DNA of 64,000 nucleotides. Source: Tsukamurella sp. 1534 (GTDB lineage: Bacteria; Actinomycetota; Actinomycetes; Mycobacteriales; Mycobacteriaceae). Position 1 is the stretch's first letter. Each line of letters begins with the position of its first letter. Made by a program: the position numbers and the translations under genes. Positions 1-9,044 of the stretch are shown piece by piece. The notes below the pieces were generated by a model. That model was not told where the DNA came from and made no database searches. It saw only the letters and a list, made by a program, of their open reading frames with translations. The DNA is taken from positions 375,963 to 439,962 of the forward strand of contig NZ_HE997628.1 of assembly GCF_000312385.1 (NCBI RefSeq), read 5' to 3'.

Positions 1-3000
1 CGATCCGTGCGGCGATTCCGTTCGCGACCGTGCGCGCCCGGCGGTCCAGCTCCGCGTAATCCAGCGTGGCGTTCGGCGTCGCCACGGCGACGGCGCGCGG
101 TGAGCCGCGCACGACGGCGCGGAACAGGTCGACGAGGGTGGTCGCGGCCGCGGCGCGGGCGGGAGGGCGGTCCGCCGCCGGCGGGCCGGGGACCGCGGGG
201 TGCGACCACCCGATGGAGGCGAGCGCCGCGCCCGGGGCGTCCGCCGCCGACCGCAGCACCGACGCGTAGACGGCGCCCACGTCCGTACCGCGCAGCGCGT
301 CGCACTGCTCGACCCGCACGGCCAGCTCGGTGCCCGAGCACTCGACCACCACGGACAGCGGGAACTGGACGTGCCGGCGGCGCAGGACGTGCGTGACCGC
401 GGTGACGCCGCCGATCGACGGGGCGAGCGGACGCGGATACACGGTGAACGAGCTGGGCGCGCCGGCGGCCGCGGCCGCCCCCGGTATCCGGTCGGCGTAG
501 CGCAACAGGTCGAACGATTCGAACCCGATCAGGGCAGCGACCTGTCCGTCGACGTCGCGCGCCAGATCGGCGAACGTACGGCCAGGCGCGGACAGATCAA
601 CGCTCACGGGAAGCGAATTCACCAACACGCCGCGGTGATTCGCGGCATCGGCGGTGGACCGGCGATTCGACAGCGGTACCGACACCACGACGATCGGTCC
701 GGCGCCGAGGAGCCCGGTGGTGACGGCGTGCGCCGCGAGGAGGAACGAGAAGGTGCGCACGCCGAGCTCGCGGCTCGCGGCGACGACGCGCGCACCGTCG
801 ACGGTGGCCGACGACGCCGAGCCGGCCAGCGGCGCGTTGCCGGCGCGCCGCGCCCACGACGGTGCGTCGGGCGTGGTCGGGAGGGTCGCCCGGAAGTGCG
901 CCACAGCCTCCTCGGCGTTCACCCCGCCCGTTGCGAGCGCGTGCGGCGCGACGTCCGGCGGCGGCTCCCACGCCTCTCCGTCCCGATAGGCGCCCGCGAT
1001 GTCGAGCACCATGAGATACCACCCGAAGACGTCGGTGACCAGGTGGGAGGTGACGAGAACGGCGAACGTGCGCGGGCCGCACACCGCGACCTCGAGATGG
1101 AACTGGGGCCACACGTGCGGCGGGAACACCGCGTCGTACACGGCCTCCGCCGCCGCCAGCACGGCGTCCAGGTCCGCGTACGGCACGACGGGGACCCCGG
1201 GCCGCGCGCCCGGGTGCGGTACCCGCACGAGCTCGCCCGCCGCCCGGGACACGGTGTCGTTGACCGCACCGGTCGCCGTCGCGACGGCCTCGATCGCCGC
1301 CGCCAGGCGCCGCGGATCGAGCCCGGTGAACTCCATCACGGCGCCGATGTTCGCACCCGGGTCCGAGGGGCGCGCGAACTGTGCGGCGGCGATCCGCGCC
1401 TGCGCGGGCGAGGGTGGACGGACCGCATCGGGGCGGTCGTCGGGCAGCGCCGCGCGCCACCGCCGGAGCAACGCCGCGCGGTGCTCGTCGTCCGCGAGGA
1501 TCGAGTAGTGGTCGCCGGGGACGTCCACGACCGCGACGGGGCCGGCCGTGTGCGGCGTCCAGTCGTGCGCGGGCCGCACTCCCAGTGCCGCGAACACGCC
1601 CGACGGATCGTGCTCGGTCGCGCGGAAAACCGTGACCGGTGCGGTGATCCGTCCCACCGGTCGGTGCTCCATCAGTGCGCGGTGGTGCCGGCTCCAACGT
1701 TCGGCGAACTCGGGTGCGCGCCCGTCGGGTACGTCGGCGAACCGTCGCAGGACGCGGTCGGCGGCCGCACGATAGGCGGCGCTCCCGAGCGGCTGCGCGG
1801 GGACCGGGTACGAGGCCGGGGACAGCGCGTCCACGAGAGCGACGTGCGCCACCGGGCGCCCGGCGTCCTCCGCCAGCAGCGCCATCGCCATCGCGACGTT
1901 GCCGCCGAAGGAGTAGCCGCCGAGCCACAGCGGGCCGCGGACGTCCGCCGGGATCGCGGCGAGGGCGTCCGCCGCGATCTGGGGAATGGTCCGCTCGCCG
2001 GCCGGCGCGGTGAACACGCCGATCGGGGCGTCGCCGAGGTCGTGGGCGAGTCGCCGGTAGACGAGGGTCGTGCCGCCCGCGGGAGGATGCAGCAGCCACC
2101 GCGGCCCCGGCCGGCTCCAGTCCCCGTACCGCACGAGGGTCACCCGCTCGGGGGATGCGGCACCGTCGATCTGCGCGGCGAGCACGTCGACCATCTCGCC
2201 GACGGTCGCCACCGCGTCGAGCGCGTCGAAGTCGATCCGGCACCCGTATCCGGCCTCGAGTTCGGCGACCAGTTCCACGAGCATCACCGATTCGCCGCCC
2301 GCGTCCATGAAATCGGACGCGAGCAGGTCCGCCCCGACCTCCGCGCCGAGCGCGGACGCGAAGGCGGCCCGCACCGTGTCGTGGACCGATTCCGGGGAGG
2401 AGGACGAGGACGGAGCAGGGACGGCGTCCGGGGCCGGTGGCGTCTCGACGATCGGAGGCAGGTCGACCCACGTCTCGTCGAAGGGCGCCGGTGGCAGCAG
2501 TACGAACCGGCCCGCGTCGCCGGAGCGGGGGCCGGCGGGCCCCGACGGGGCCTCACCCGGCGCTTCGAGCGCGCGAACGAGGCCCGGGATCGTCGCCGCG
2601 TGCAGTGCGACGGTGCGATCGCCGGATTCGGCGCGCTGTCGCAGACTCCGGGCGACGTCGGCGACGCTGATGTCGGTGCGCCCGCGCACCGCCTCGGCCA
2701 GACGCGAACGGTACGCGCGGAGCGCCGCATCCGAGGACGCGCGGACCTCGACCGTTCCGCCGTGCGTGGTGGGCGCGGCGGGCCGCGGCGGCGCGGGCAC
2801 CAGGACCGCGGACACGTTGCCGCCTCCCATGCCGAAGGAACTGACGGCGACCGCCGCACCGTCGGGCAGTGTCGATGCCGCGTCCGCGACCCGGAACCTG
2901 GTGCGGTGCAGCCCGAGTTCCGGGTGGGCATCGCCGAAATCGGGCTGGGCGGGCACGATCCCGTGGCGCAGCACCATGGCGGCCTTGAGGAGCCCCGTCA

Positions 3001-4048
3001 CGCCCGCCGCCGCGTCCAGGTGGCCGAAGTTCGCTTTCACGGCGCCCAGCAGGCACTCCGGTCCGGCTCCGTGGGCGAGGTGCAGGCCGCGGACCTCGAT
3101 CGGGTCGCCCAGAGCCGTGCCGGTGCCGTGCGTCTCCACGTACCGGATCCGGCCCGGATCGACACCGGAGCGCGCCATCGCCGCGACCTGGACCGACGCC
3201 TGGCCGTCGGGGTGGGGGTGGGTGAACGAGCCGGCCGCGGCACCGTCGTTGTTGGCGGCGGTACCCGCGATCACGGCCAGGACGTCCGAACCGTGCTCCG
3301 CCGCACGGGAGAGGCGAGTCAGCACCACCGCGGCTCCACCCTGCCCCGGAACCACGCCGTCGGCGCGGGCGTCGAACGGCCGGCACCGCCCCGACGGCGA
3401 GAGCACATCACCCGCGGACGCGATGTACCCGGAGGCGCCCGGGACCGCGAGCGAGGCGGCGACGACGATCGCGGCATCGATATCGCCCTGCGCGAGAGCG
3501 GAGGCCGCCTGGTGGACGGCCATCAGCGATGAGGAGCACGCGCTCTGGACCGCGAGGGCCGGACCCGTGAGACCGAGCTTCCGCGCCACCCGGGCCGCGG
3601 CGAACGCCGGATCGCTGCCCAACAACGCGGGGTAGGGGATGGCGGCGCCGGAGTCCCGGAGCCGAGGGGCCACGCGCCGCAGGAGGTAGGTCGGCGCCGA
3701 CACCGAGCCGAACGTGCCGACCACGGCCTCCGCGGGGTCCAACCCCGAACTCTGCAGGGCCTCGGCGGCGAGCTTGAGGATCAAGCGGTGCTGCGGGTCG
3801 ATCAGTTCCGCCTCGCCGCGGGTCAGCCGGAACCTGTCCAGGTCGATCGCGCCGGCATCGCCGATCCGGGTGCCGACGGGGACGTAGCGGGGATCCGCGA
3901 CATCGGCGGCGGAGGCACCGTCGGCGAGGGCCTCCCGGTCCGGGATCGTCTCGGTCCCGACCCGGCCCGCGCACAGCGAATCCCAGAAGTCGCCGAGGGT
4001 GTTGCAACCCGAAAGTCGTACTGCCGCACCGATGATCGCGAGGGCCAC
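1..4048 (-). CDS. hybrid PKS/NRPS, 5' part (KS-PCP-TE-C-A...), runs off left edge
   Basis: Multidomain synthase read from a GTG at 4048, 39 bases after the asnB stop; 1349 codons are visible. Domains: a beta-ketoacyl synthase at about 1-430 with Cys171 (ACSSS), His307 (THGTGT) and His343 (NFGHLD); a linker; a carrier domain at about 545-615 with phosphopantetheine Ser587 (DAGGES); an alpha/beta-hydrolase thioesterase at about 630-855 with Ser713 (GYSFGG) and His847; a condensation domain at about 870-1290 with SHLVTDVFG in place of HHxxxDG; then the N-terminus of an adenylation domain from about 1300. No acyltransferase lies between KS and carrier, so the extender must be loaded in trans or the KS acts only in initiation (inference). 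A thioesterase in the middle of the protein is unusual. Product unknown; the remaining domains lie outside the window. The long plus-strand frame over this region is an antisense shadow. Confidence 0.88.
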   Translation of the reverse strand, partial: MALAIIGAAVRLSGCNTLGDFWDSLCAGRVGTETIPDREALADGASAADVADPRYVPVGTRIGDAGAIDLDRFRLTRGEAELIDPQHRLILKLAAEALQSSGLDPAEAVVGTFGSVSAPTYLLRRVAPRLRDSGAAIPYPALLGSDPAFAAARVARKLGLTGPALAVQSACSSSLMAVHQAASALAQGDIDAAIVVAASLAVPGASGYIASAGDVLSPSGRCRPFDARADGVVPGQGGAAVVLTRLSRAAEHGSDVLAVIAGTAANNDGAAAGSFTHPHPDGQASVQVAAMARSGVDPGRIRYVETHGTGTALGDPIEVRGLHLAHGAGPECLLGAVKANFGHLDAAAGVTGLLKAAMVLRHGIVPAQPDFGDAHPELGLHRTRFRVADAASTLPDGAAVAVSSFGMGGGNVSAVLVPAPPRPAAPTTHGGTVEVRASSDAALRAYRSRLAEAVRGRTDISVADVARSLRQRAESGDRTVALHAATIPGLVRALEAPGEAPSGPAGPRSGDAGRFVLLPPAPFDETWVDLPPIVETPPAPDAVPAPSSSSSPESVHDTVRAAFASALGAEVGADLLASDFMDAGGESVMLVELVAELEAGYGCRIDFDALDAVATVGEMVDVLAAQIDGAASPERVTLVRYGDWSRPGPRWLLHPPAGGTTLVYRRLAHDLGDAPIGVFTAPAGERTIPQIAADALAAIPADVRGPLWLGGYSFGGNVAMAMALLAEDAGRPVAHVALVDALSPASYPVPAQPLGSAAYRAAADRVLRRFADVPDGRAPEFAERWSRHHRALMEHRPVGRITAPVTVFRATEHDPSGVFAALGVRPAHDWTPHTAGPVAVVDVPGDHYSILADDEHRAALLRRWRAALPDDRPDAVRPPSPAQARIAAAQFARPSDPGANIGAVMEFTGLDPRRLAAAIEAVATATGAVNDTVSRAAGELVRVPHPGARPGVPVVPYADLDAVLAAAEAVYDAVFPPHVWPQFHLEVAVCGPRTFAVLVTSHLVTDVFGWYLMVLDIAGAYRDGEAWEPPPDVAPHALATGGVNAEEAVAHFRATLPTTPDAPSWARRAGNAPLAGSASSATVDGARVVAASRELGVRTFSFLLAAHAVTTGLLGAGPIVVVSVPLSNRRSTADAANHRGVLVNSLPVSVDLSAPGRTFADLARDVDGQVAALIGFESFDLLRYADRIPGAAAAAGAPSSFTVYPRPLAPSIGGVTAVTHVLRRRHVQFPLSVVVECSGTELAVRVEQCDALRGTDVGAVYASVLRSAADAPGAALASIGWSHPAVPGPPAADRPPARAAAATTLVDLFRAVVRGSPRAVAVATPNATLDYAELDRRARTVANGIAARI

Positions 4049-4087
4049 TACGGGGACCCTACCGATGCGGCGGCCTTCCGGCGGCGA

Positions 4088-6052
4088 CTACAGCCGGACC
4101 GGGTACACCGGCTCCTCGATCTGCGGGTGGATGCGGTCCTCGACGAAGATGCCGTGCCACACCATGAACACGAGAACGGTCCAGATGCGGCGCGAGTGAT
4201 CCGTGCCGCCCGGCCAGCCCTCGGAGGCCTTCGCCTTGTGCTCGTCGAGCATGGCCAGCACCGCGCGACGGTCGATGAACTCGTCGGTCTGCGAGTCCTC
4301 GATCGTCTGGCGCGCCCAGTCGTACAGCTCCGGGCCGGCCAGCCAGTGCCGCAGCGGTACGGGGAAGCCCAGCTTCTTCCGGTGCAGCACGTGCGGCGGG
4401 ATGATCTCCTCCAGCGCGCGACGCAGCGCGTACTTCGACGTGCCGCCGGCCAGCTTGAGGTCCGCGGGCAGGGTCTCCGCGACGCGGAAGACCTCCTTGT
4501 CCAGGAACGGCACGCGCAGCTCGAGCGAGTTGGCCATCGTCATCTTGTCGGCCTTGACCAGGATGTCGCCGCGGAGCCAGGTGAACTGGTCCAGGTGCTG
4601 CATCCGCTCCACGGGGCCCCAGCCGCGGGTCTTCGCGTAGATCGGGGCGGTGACGTCCGTGTGGGTCCACTCCGGCCGGAAGTCGCGGAGCACGGCCTGC
4701 AGCTGCGCGTCGTTGAACGAGCGCGCGTTGCCGTAGTACCGCTCCTCCAGCGGGATCGACCCGCGCTGCAGCAGCGACTTGCCGCGCTGCCCCTCCGGCA
4801 TCCGGTCGCCGATCCGGCCGGCCGTCCGCCGCGCCCACGCGGGCAGCCTGTCGAAGGGCGCGAGCGACAGCGGCTCCTTGTAGATGGTGTAGCCGCCGAA
4901 CAACTCGTCGGCGCCCTCGCCCGAGAGCACCACCTTGACGTGCTTACGGGCCTCCTTGGCCAGGTAGTAGAGGGGCACGAGGGAAGGATCGGCGACGGGG
5001 TCGTCGAGGTACCAGACGATGGCGGGGATCGCGTCCCGGAACTCCTCGGGCGAGACGGTCTTGATCACGTGCCGCGCGCCGATCGCCTCGGCCGACTCGG
5101 CGGCCACGTCGACCTCGCTGTAGCCCTCGCGCTGGAAACCGGTGGTGATGGTGATGAGGTCCGGGTTGTGCTGGATCGCCAGCGCGGCGACGGCCGTGGA
5201 GTCGATGCCGCCCGAGAGGAAGGACCCGACGGTCACGTCGGCGCGCATGTGCATCTTCACCGAGTCGCGCAGCGCATCGGCGATGTCGCGGTACACGGCC
5301 TTCGCCTCGGCGGACTCCAGGCCACCGGTCACGGGCTTCACGGGGAAGCGGGGCTCGAAGTAGCGCCTGCCCTCGACCGTGCCGCCCGGCGCGACGGTCG
5401 CGTAGCAACCCGACTCGAGCCGGCGGATCCCTCGATGCAGGGACTCGGGCTCGGGCACGTACTGCAGCACCGTGTAGTGCTGCACGGCCCGGGCGTCGAC
5501 GCCGGGCTCGAGGCCGGCCTCGTCGGCGAGCGCGAGCACCGACTTCTTCTCCGACGAGAAGACGGTGCCCTTCGTCCCGGTGGCGACGTACAGCGGCTTG
5601 ATGCCGAACGGATCGCGCGCCAGCGTCAGCTCGCGGCGCTCGGTGTCCCAGATCGCGAAGGCGAACATACCGCGCAGGCGGGGGAGGACCCCGTCGATGC
5701 CCCAGTGGTGGAAGCCGGCGACGATCGGCTCCCCGTCGCCCTCGGTGCGGAACTCGGCGCCGAACTCCTCGGCGAGCTGCGCCCGGAGCTCCAGGTAGTT
5801 GTAGACCTCACCGTTGAAGGTGAGGGCGTACCGCTCGGGGTTCTCCGGCGGGCCCCAGCGCAGCGGCTGGTGCGCGTGCTCGATATCGATGAACGAGAGC
5901 CGGTTGAACGTCATAGCCAGGTCGGCGTCGTGCCACGACCGGCCGAACTCGTCCGGACCCCGGTGCCGCATGCACCGGCCGGCCGCGGTCACCGCGTCGA
6001 CGACGTCGCCCGCGCGTTGGTCGGCGGACAGGAATCCCAGGAGGCCACACAC
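4088..6052 (-). CDS. asnB: glutamine-dependent asparagine synthase / meso-DAP amidotransferase (AsnB/LtsA)
   Basis: 654 residues from GTG 6052. That start is chosen because family members expose the catalytic Cys2 after Met removal (here Met-CGLLGF); the reading frame is open 69 bases further upstream. An N-terminal class II glutaminase domain (RHRGPDE, NGEVYN) is followed by an asparagine-synthase ATP-pyrophosphatase domain with SGGIDS at about 280-285. The gene occupies the position of Rv2201 next to ctaC, divergently transcribed. In corynebacteria, rhodococci and mycobacteria this orthologue (LtsA/AsnB) amidates the meso-diaminopimelate side chain of peptidoglycan rather than mainly making asparagine, which is the likely role here. 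It is co-oriented with the downstream PKS/NRPS, 39 bases away; read-through is possible but nothing ties the functions together. Confidence 0.93.
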   Translation of the reverse strand: MCGLLGFLSADQRAGDVVDAVTAAGRCMRHRGPDEFGRSWHDADLAMTFNRLSFIDIEHAHQPLRWGPPENPERYALTFNGEVYNYLELRAQLAEEFGAEFRTEGDGEPIVAGFHHWGIDGVLPRLRGMFAFAIWDTERRELTLARDPFGIKPLYVATGTKGTVFSSEKKSVLALADEAGLEPGVDARAVQHYTVLQYVPEPESLHRGIRRLESGCYATVAPGGTVEGRRYFEPRFPVKPVTGGLESAEAKAVYRDIADALRDSVKMHMRADVTVGSFLSGGIDSTAVAALAIQHNPDLITITTGFQREGYSEVDVAAESAEAIGARHVIKTVSPEEFRDAIPAIVWYLDDPVADPSLVPLYYLAKEARKHVKVVLSGEGADELFGGYTIYKEPLSLAPFDRLPAWARRTAGRIGDRMPEGQRGKSLLQRGSIPLEERYYGNARSFNDAQLQAVLRDFRPEWTHTDVTAPIYAKTRGWGPVERMQHLDQFTWLRGDILVKADKMTMANSLELRVPFLDKEVFRVAETLPADLKLAGGTSKYALRRALEEIIPPHVLHRKKLGFPVPLRHWLAGPELYDWARQTIEDSQTDEFIDRRAVLAMLDEHKAKASEGWPGGTDHSRRIWTVLVFMVWHGIFVEDRIHPQIEEPVYPVRL

Positions 6053-6249
6053 GAGGGACAAGTATGCCTGAACACGAGTGATGGACTGCGACGCGCCATT
6101 TGCCGCCCCGGGAGCGTGCACGGGGCCGCGTTGGTCTACGCTGCGTAGTACAAGGGGAACGTGCAGCCCCGGCCGCTAGTTCCCACCCGGGATCACCGGC
6201 CGAGCCGAGCCCCGCAGCACTGACCGTGTTTCAGCAGGAAGGCGCGACA

Positions 6250-7338
6250 TTGGCACCCGGAAACAACGCCCACGGTGGGGCCACGTCCTGGCGTAAGCGC
6301 CTGGTTCTGGCCGCCGGGCTGGTTGCTGGCATGTTCGCTCTCGCGGGCTGCTCGGCCGACGAGGTGATGCGTTTCGGTTGGCCCGAGGGTGTGACCCCCG
6401 AGGCCCGGGACATGACCACTCTGTGGAGCTGGTCCGTGGTGGCCGCCCTGATCATGGGCGTCCTGGTGTGGGGCCTGACCTTCTGGACCATCACCTTCCA
6501 CCGGCGGAAGGCCGATTCGCCGGACTTCCCGCGGCAGACCGCGTACAACGTGCCGCTCGAGCTGCTGTACACGGCGGTTCCGTTCCTCATCATCGCGGTG
6601 CTCTTCTACTTCACCGTGATCGTGCAGACCAAGGTCGAGAAGCTCGAGGACAACCCGGACGTCACGATCGACGTGACCGCGTTCCAGTGGAACTGGCGCT
6701 TCGCGTACCGCGAGGTCACCCTCGCCGACGGCACCAAGGTCAGCCTCGAGCGCCCGAACCCGTACGGCCAGCAGCCGGACATCGCGAAGCTCAACGAGGA
6801 GGCGGCGAAGGAGAAGGAGGAGACCGGCGAGATCGAGCACCAGCCCGAGCGCGGTCCGAACCACGGCCGCTTCCAGGAGATCCGCGACTACCTGAAGTTC
6901 AGCTCCGTCGAGGTCCAGGGCTCCACCGCCGAGATCCCCGTCCTGGTGCTCCCCACCGGTGCGCGCGTGCAGTTCGATCTCGCGTCCGCCGACGTGGTCC
7001 ACTCCTTCTACGTTCCGCAGTTCGCGTTCAAGCGCGACGTGATGCCGAACCCCAAGGAGAACCACTCGCAGAACAAGTTCCAGATCTCCGAGATCGAGCG
7101 CGAGGGTGCCTTCGTCGGCCGGTGCGCCGAGATGTGCGGCGACTACCACTCGATGATGAACTTCGAGATCCGTGCCGTCTCGCCGGACAAGTTCAGCCAG
7201 TACGTCAAGGCCCGCCAGAGCGGTAAGGACAACGCCGCGGCGCTCGAGGCGATCGGCGAGCCCGGCGTCTCGACCAGCACGCACCCGTTCGACACCCGTC
7301 GCACCGCGTCCCCCGTCAGTGCAGAAGGAGCGAACTGA
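6250..7338 (+). CDS. ctaC: cytochrome c oxidase subunit II (CtaC)
   Basis: 362 residues from a TTG at 6250, preceded by an AGGAAGG ribosome site seven bases upstream; an in-frame GTG at 6226 is the alternative. A lipoprotein signal ends in LAGC, placing Cys near residue 35. Two transmembrane helices follow, then a periplasmic cupredoxin domain with the CuA motif (C-AEM-C near the C-terminus, followed by H and M ligands). The roughly 35-residue charged insert after the QWNWRF motif (EEAAKEKEE region) is typical of actinobacterial CtaC. It accepts electrons from QcrC within the bcc-aa3 supercomplex and passes them to subunit I, which is not in this window. ctaF follows after three bases. Confidence 0.96.
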   Translation: MAPGNNAHGGATSWRKRLVLAAGLVAGMFALAGCSADEVMRFGWPEGVTPEARDMTTLWSWSVVAALIMGVLVWGLTFWTITFHRRKADSPDFPRQTAYNVPLELLYTAVPFLIIAVLFYFTVIVQTKVEKLEDNPDVTIDVTAFQWNWRFAYREVTLADGTKVSLERPNPYGQQPDIAKLNEEAAKEKEETGEIEHQPERGPNHGRFQEIRDYLKFSSVEVQGSTAEIPVLVLPTGARVQFDLASADVVHSFYVPQFAFKRDVMPNPKENHSQNKFQISEIEREGAFVGRCAEMCGDYHSMMNFEIRAVSPDKFSQYVKARQSGKDNAAALEAIGEPGVSTSTHPFDTRRTASPVSAEGAN

Positions 7339-7341
7339 CCC

Positions 7342-7773
7342 ATGAAGGTCGAAGCGAAACTCTTCGAGTTCCTCACGGCGTTCTTCTTCCTCGCCGGGAT
7401 CATCTACACGGTGGTCACCGCGCTCTGGGGGCCGGGCTACGGCTACGGCGCCGTGGAATGGGTCGGCGTCACCGGGATGTTCCTGACCGGCGGCCTGACG
7501 CTGATCGTCGGCACCTACTTCCGGTTCGTCGCCAACCGCGTGGACACCCGTCCCGAGGATTACGAGGACGCGGAGATCTCCGACGGCGCCGGCGAGCTCG
7601 GCTTCTTCAGCCCCCATTCGTGGTGGCCGATCCTGCTGTCCGGTGCCGTGGCCGTCGTCGGCTTCTCCGTGGCGCTGCAGCTGTACTGGCTGTGGATCTT
7701 CGGCGGCTTCCTCGTCGTCGGTGCGGCGTGGGGCCTCGTCTTCGAGTACCACAAGGGCCCCGAGAAGCACTGA
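7342..7773 (+). CDS. ctaF: cytochrome c oxidase subunit IV, actinobacterial (CtaF)
   Basis: 143 residues, four predicted transmembrane helices (two near the N-terminus at about 8-60, two at about 95-135) and the conserved start [15 protein letters not shown], all characteristic of the actinobacterial subunit IV. It follows ctaC after three bases (ACTGACCCATG junction) and must be translated from the same mRNA. It stabilises the aa3 oxidase in the cytoplasmic membrane and has no redox centre of its own. Confidence 0.95.
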   Translation: MKVEAKLFEFLTAFFFLAGIIYTVVTALWGPGYGYGAVEWVGVTGMFLTGGLTLIVGTYFRFVANRVDTRPEDYEDAEISDGAGELGFFSPHSWWPILLSGAVAVVGFSVALQLYWLWIFGGFLVVGAAWGLVFEYHKGPEKH

Positions 7774-7784
7774 GAGACCGTTCG

Positions 7785-7824
7785 AGCGGCGCCCGTCCCG
7801 GAATTCACCGGGGCGGGCGCCGCT
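7785..7824 (+). terminator. stem-loop after ctaC-ctaF
   Basis: Two 17-base arms (AGCGGCGCCCGTCCCGG and its near-perfect complement, one G-T mismatch) enclose a six-base AATTCA loop and are followed by GTTTCG. It starts 11 bases after the ctaF stop and probably ends the ctaCF transcript, although the T run is weak. Confidence 0.7.
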
Positions 7825-7885
7825 GTTTCGTCGGCGTTCAGCACGCGGCTCCCCACGGGTCGTTCCGCCCTGGTTGCATGCAGCC

Positions 7886-8620
7886 ATGACGCAGGCGAAG
7901 TCCGGGCTGTCCGTACGCAAGCTCACCGCCGACGAGATGCGGGGGCGGGGCGCCGACCCCGTCGTTCCCCGTCCCGCCAAGCTGGACTTCACCGCCGCCG
8001 AGCCCGACGCCTACGGCGACGGCCCGTACGCGCAACCGGGCCACATCGACGTCGTGGCGACCCCTGAGCGCGCCTACCTCGCCGTGACCACCGAGGGCAG
8101 CCCCCGCACCTCGGAGGACTACCGAGTGGCCGCTGAGGCGCTGTTCGCGGCCGCCTACGGCGTCAAGGTGCGCAACAAGGCGCTCGCCCGCAAGGGCGTC
8201 GCGGGCGCCGACGACGCGGAGCGCAGCGACTTCCGCGTGCCCCCGCTGGAGCGGCTGCGCGGCGAGCTCAGCGCCCACACCGCTGCGGACGCCTCCTGGA
8301 CCCTGCTGCTCCGCCGCCCGGACTGGATCGACGACGCCGAAGTGGGCGACGTGCTCGAACACCTCGAGGTCAGCAAGGGACTGAAGAACCTGTCCCGGGT
8401 GCGCTGCCTGGACCTGCCGTCGGCGTCGTACCTGCAGACCCGCGTCGACGGGCGCTGGTCGGTCGCGCTCACGCCCACCGCCAAGGTGTTCGGGGTGCAG
8501 CTGCGCGAGCGCGGGCTCACCCCCGTCGACGGTCCGCGGCCCTGGCACGAGGTGTGCCTGGGCGAGCCCGGCGCGCCCGTGGGGGAGAACAGCTACCTGC
8601 TGCGCCTGCGGCTCGCCTGA
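7886..8620 (+). CDS. GyrI-like small-molecule-binding domain protein
   Basis: 244 residues from ATG 7886. The N-terminal half carries KLDFTAAEPDAY followed by a segment (VVATPERAYLAVTTEGSP, then YRVAAEALFAAAYGVK) typical of the stand-alone GyrI-like/SOUL-superfamily ligand-binding proteins. The second half has a 'RRPDWIDDAEVGDV' stretch and a LRLRL C-terminus. Assignment rests on pattern recognition only. No signal peptide or membrane segment is seen. It sits alone between the ctaCF terminator and a broken nitroreductase, whose stop codon is one base from its own on the opposite strand. Confidence 0.6.
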   Translation: MTQAKSGLSVRKLTADEMRGRGADPVVPRPAKLDFTAAEPDAYGDGPYAQPGHIDVVATPERAYLAVTTEGSPRTSEDYRVAAEALFAAAYGVKVRNKALARKGVAGADDAERSDFRVPPLERLRGELSAHTAADASWTLLLRRPDWIDDAEVGDVLEHLEVSKGLKNLSRVRCLDLPSASYLQTRVDGRWSVALTPTAKVFGVQLRERGLTPVDGPRPWHEVCLGEPGAPVGENSYLLRLRLA

Positions 8621-8621
8621 G

Positions 8622-8966
8622 TCAGGCGGGCTCCGTCCCGCCGGCACTCGCTTCGCGGTCCCGGGCCCAGGTGACGTCGTCGCGGCTGCGCCGCTCGCGC
8701 AGGACCTCGCCCGCCGATCCGTCGGCCACCCCGAATGCGGTCATCGACGTGACCTCCCACTGCCGCGGCACGCCGAACTCGGCCGCCACGGCGTCCCGGT
8801 CGAACGCGCGGAACTGGTGCGCATCGACGCCGATCGCCATCGCCTGCAGGGTCATGTGCGCCACGCGCTCGCCGATCACCGCGTCGGGCCGGAACGTCGC
8901 GGGGCTGCGGCGGCGGAGGAGTACGGGGTGGACCGCCGGGGCGGCCGGCACCGGGCAGCGGCTCAT
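8622..8966 (-). pseudogene. internally deleted nitroreductase-like gene
   Basis: An open frame of 114 codons. Its first part resembles the nitroreductase N-terminus (LLRRRSPATFRPDAV) and its second part the C-terminal third of the same family (MTLQAMAIGVDAHQFRAFD, then FGVP). The roughly 100-130 residues normally between these blocks, which build the FMN site, are missing, although the frame is kept. Such proteins are usually about 190-210 residues. An in-frame internal deletion, hence a pseudogene or a non-enzymatic remnant, is the simplest reading. The gene faces the GyrI-like gene, with stops one base apart. Confidence 0.55.
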
Positions 8967-8991
8967 GCGTCCCAGTCTCGTCGCACAGACG

Positions 8992-9030
8992 ACTGCGGCC
9001 CCTCCCCGGGGTGGGGGGAGGGGCCGCAGT
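8992..9030 (-). terminator. long GC stem-loop after qcrB
   Basis: Perfect 16-base arms (ACTGCGGCCCCTCCCC and its complement) flank a seven-base loop, 15 bases past the qcrB stop. There is no T run on either side, so it may act as a mRNA 3' stabiliser as much as an intrinsic terminator. Confidence 0.6.
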
Positions 9031-9044
9031 GCGGACTTCGGGCC

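Noticed and set aside
200..3532. An open plus-strand frame of 1110 codons
   Set aside because: Its translation is Arg/Gly/Asp-rich without domains and lies antisense to the PKS/NRPS, whose active-site motifs are all readable. High GC produces such long shadow frames.
6100..6249. 50-residue N-terminal extension of CtaC
   Set aside because: No ribosome site for the upstream ATG and no conservation expected before the lipoprotein signal; TTG 6250 has an AGGAAGG at proper distance.
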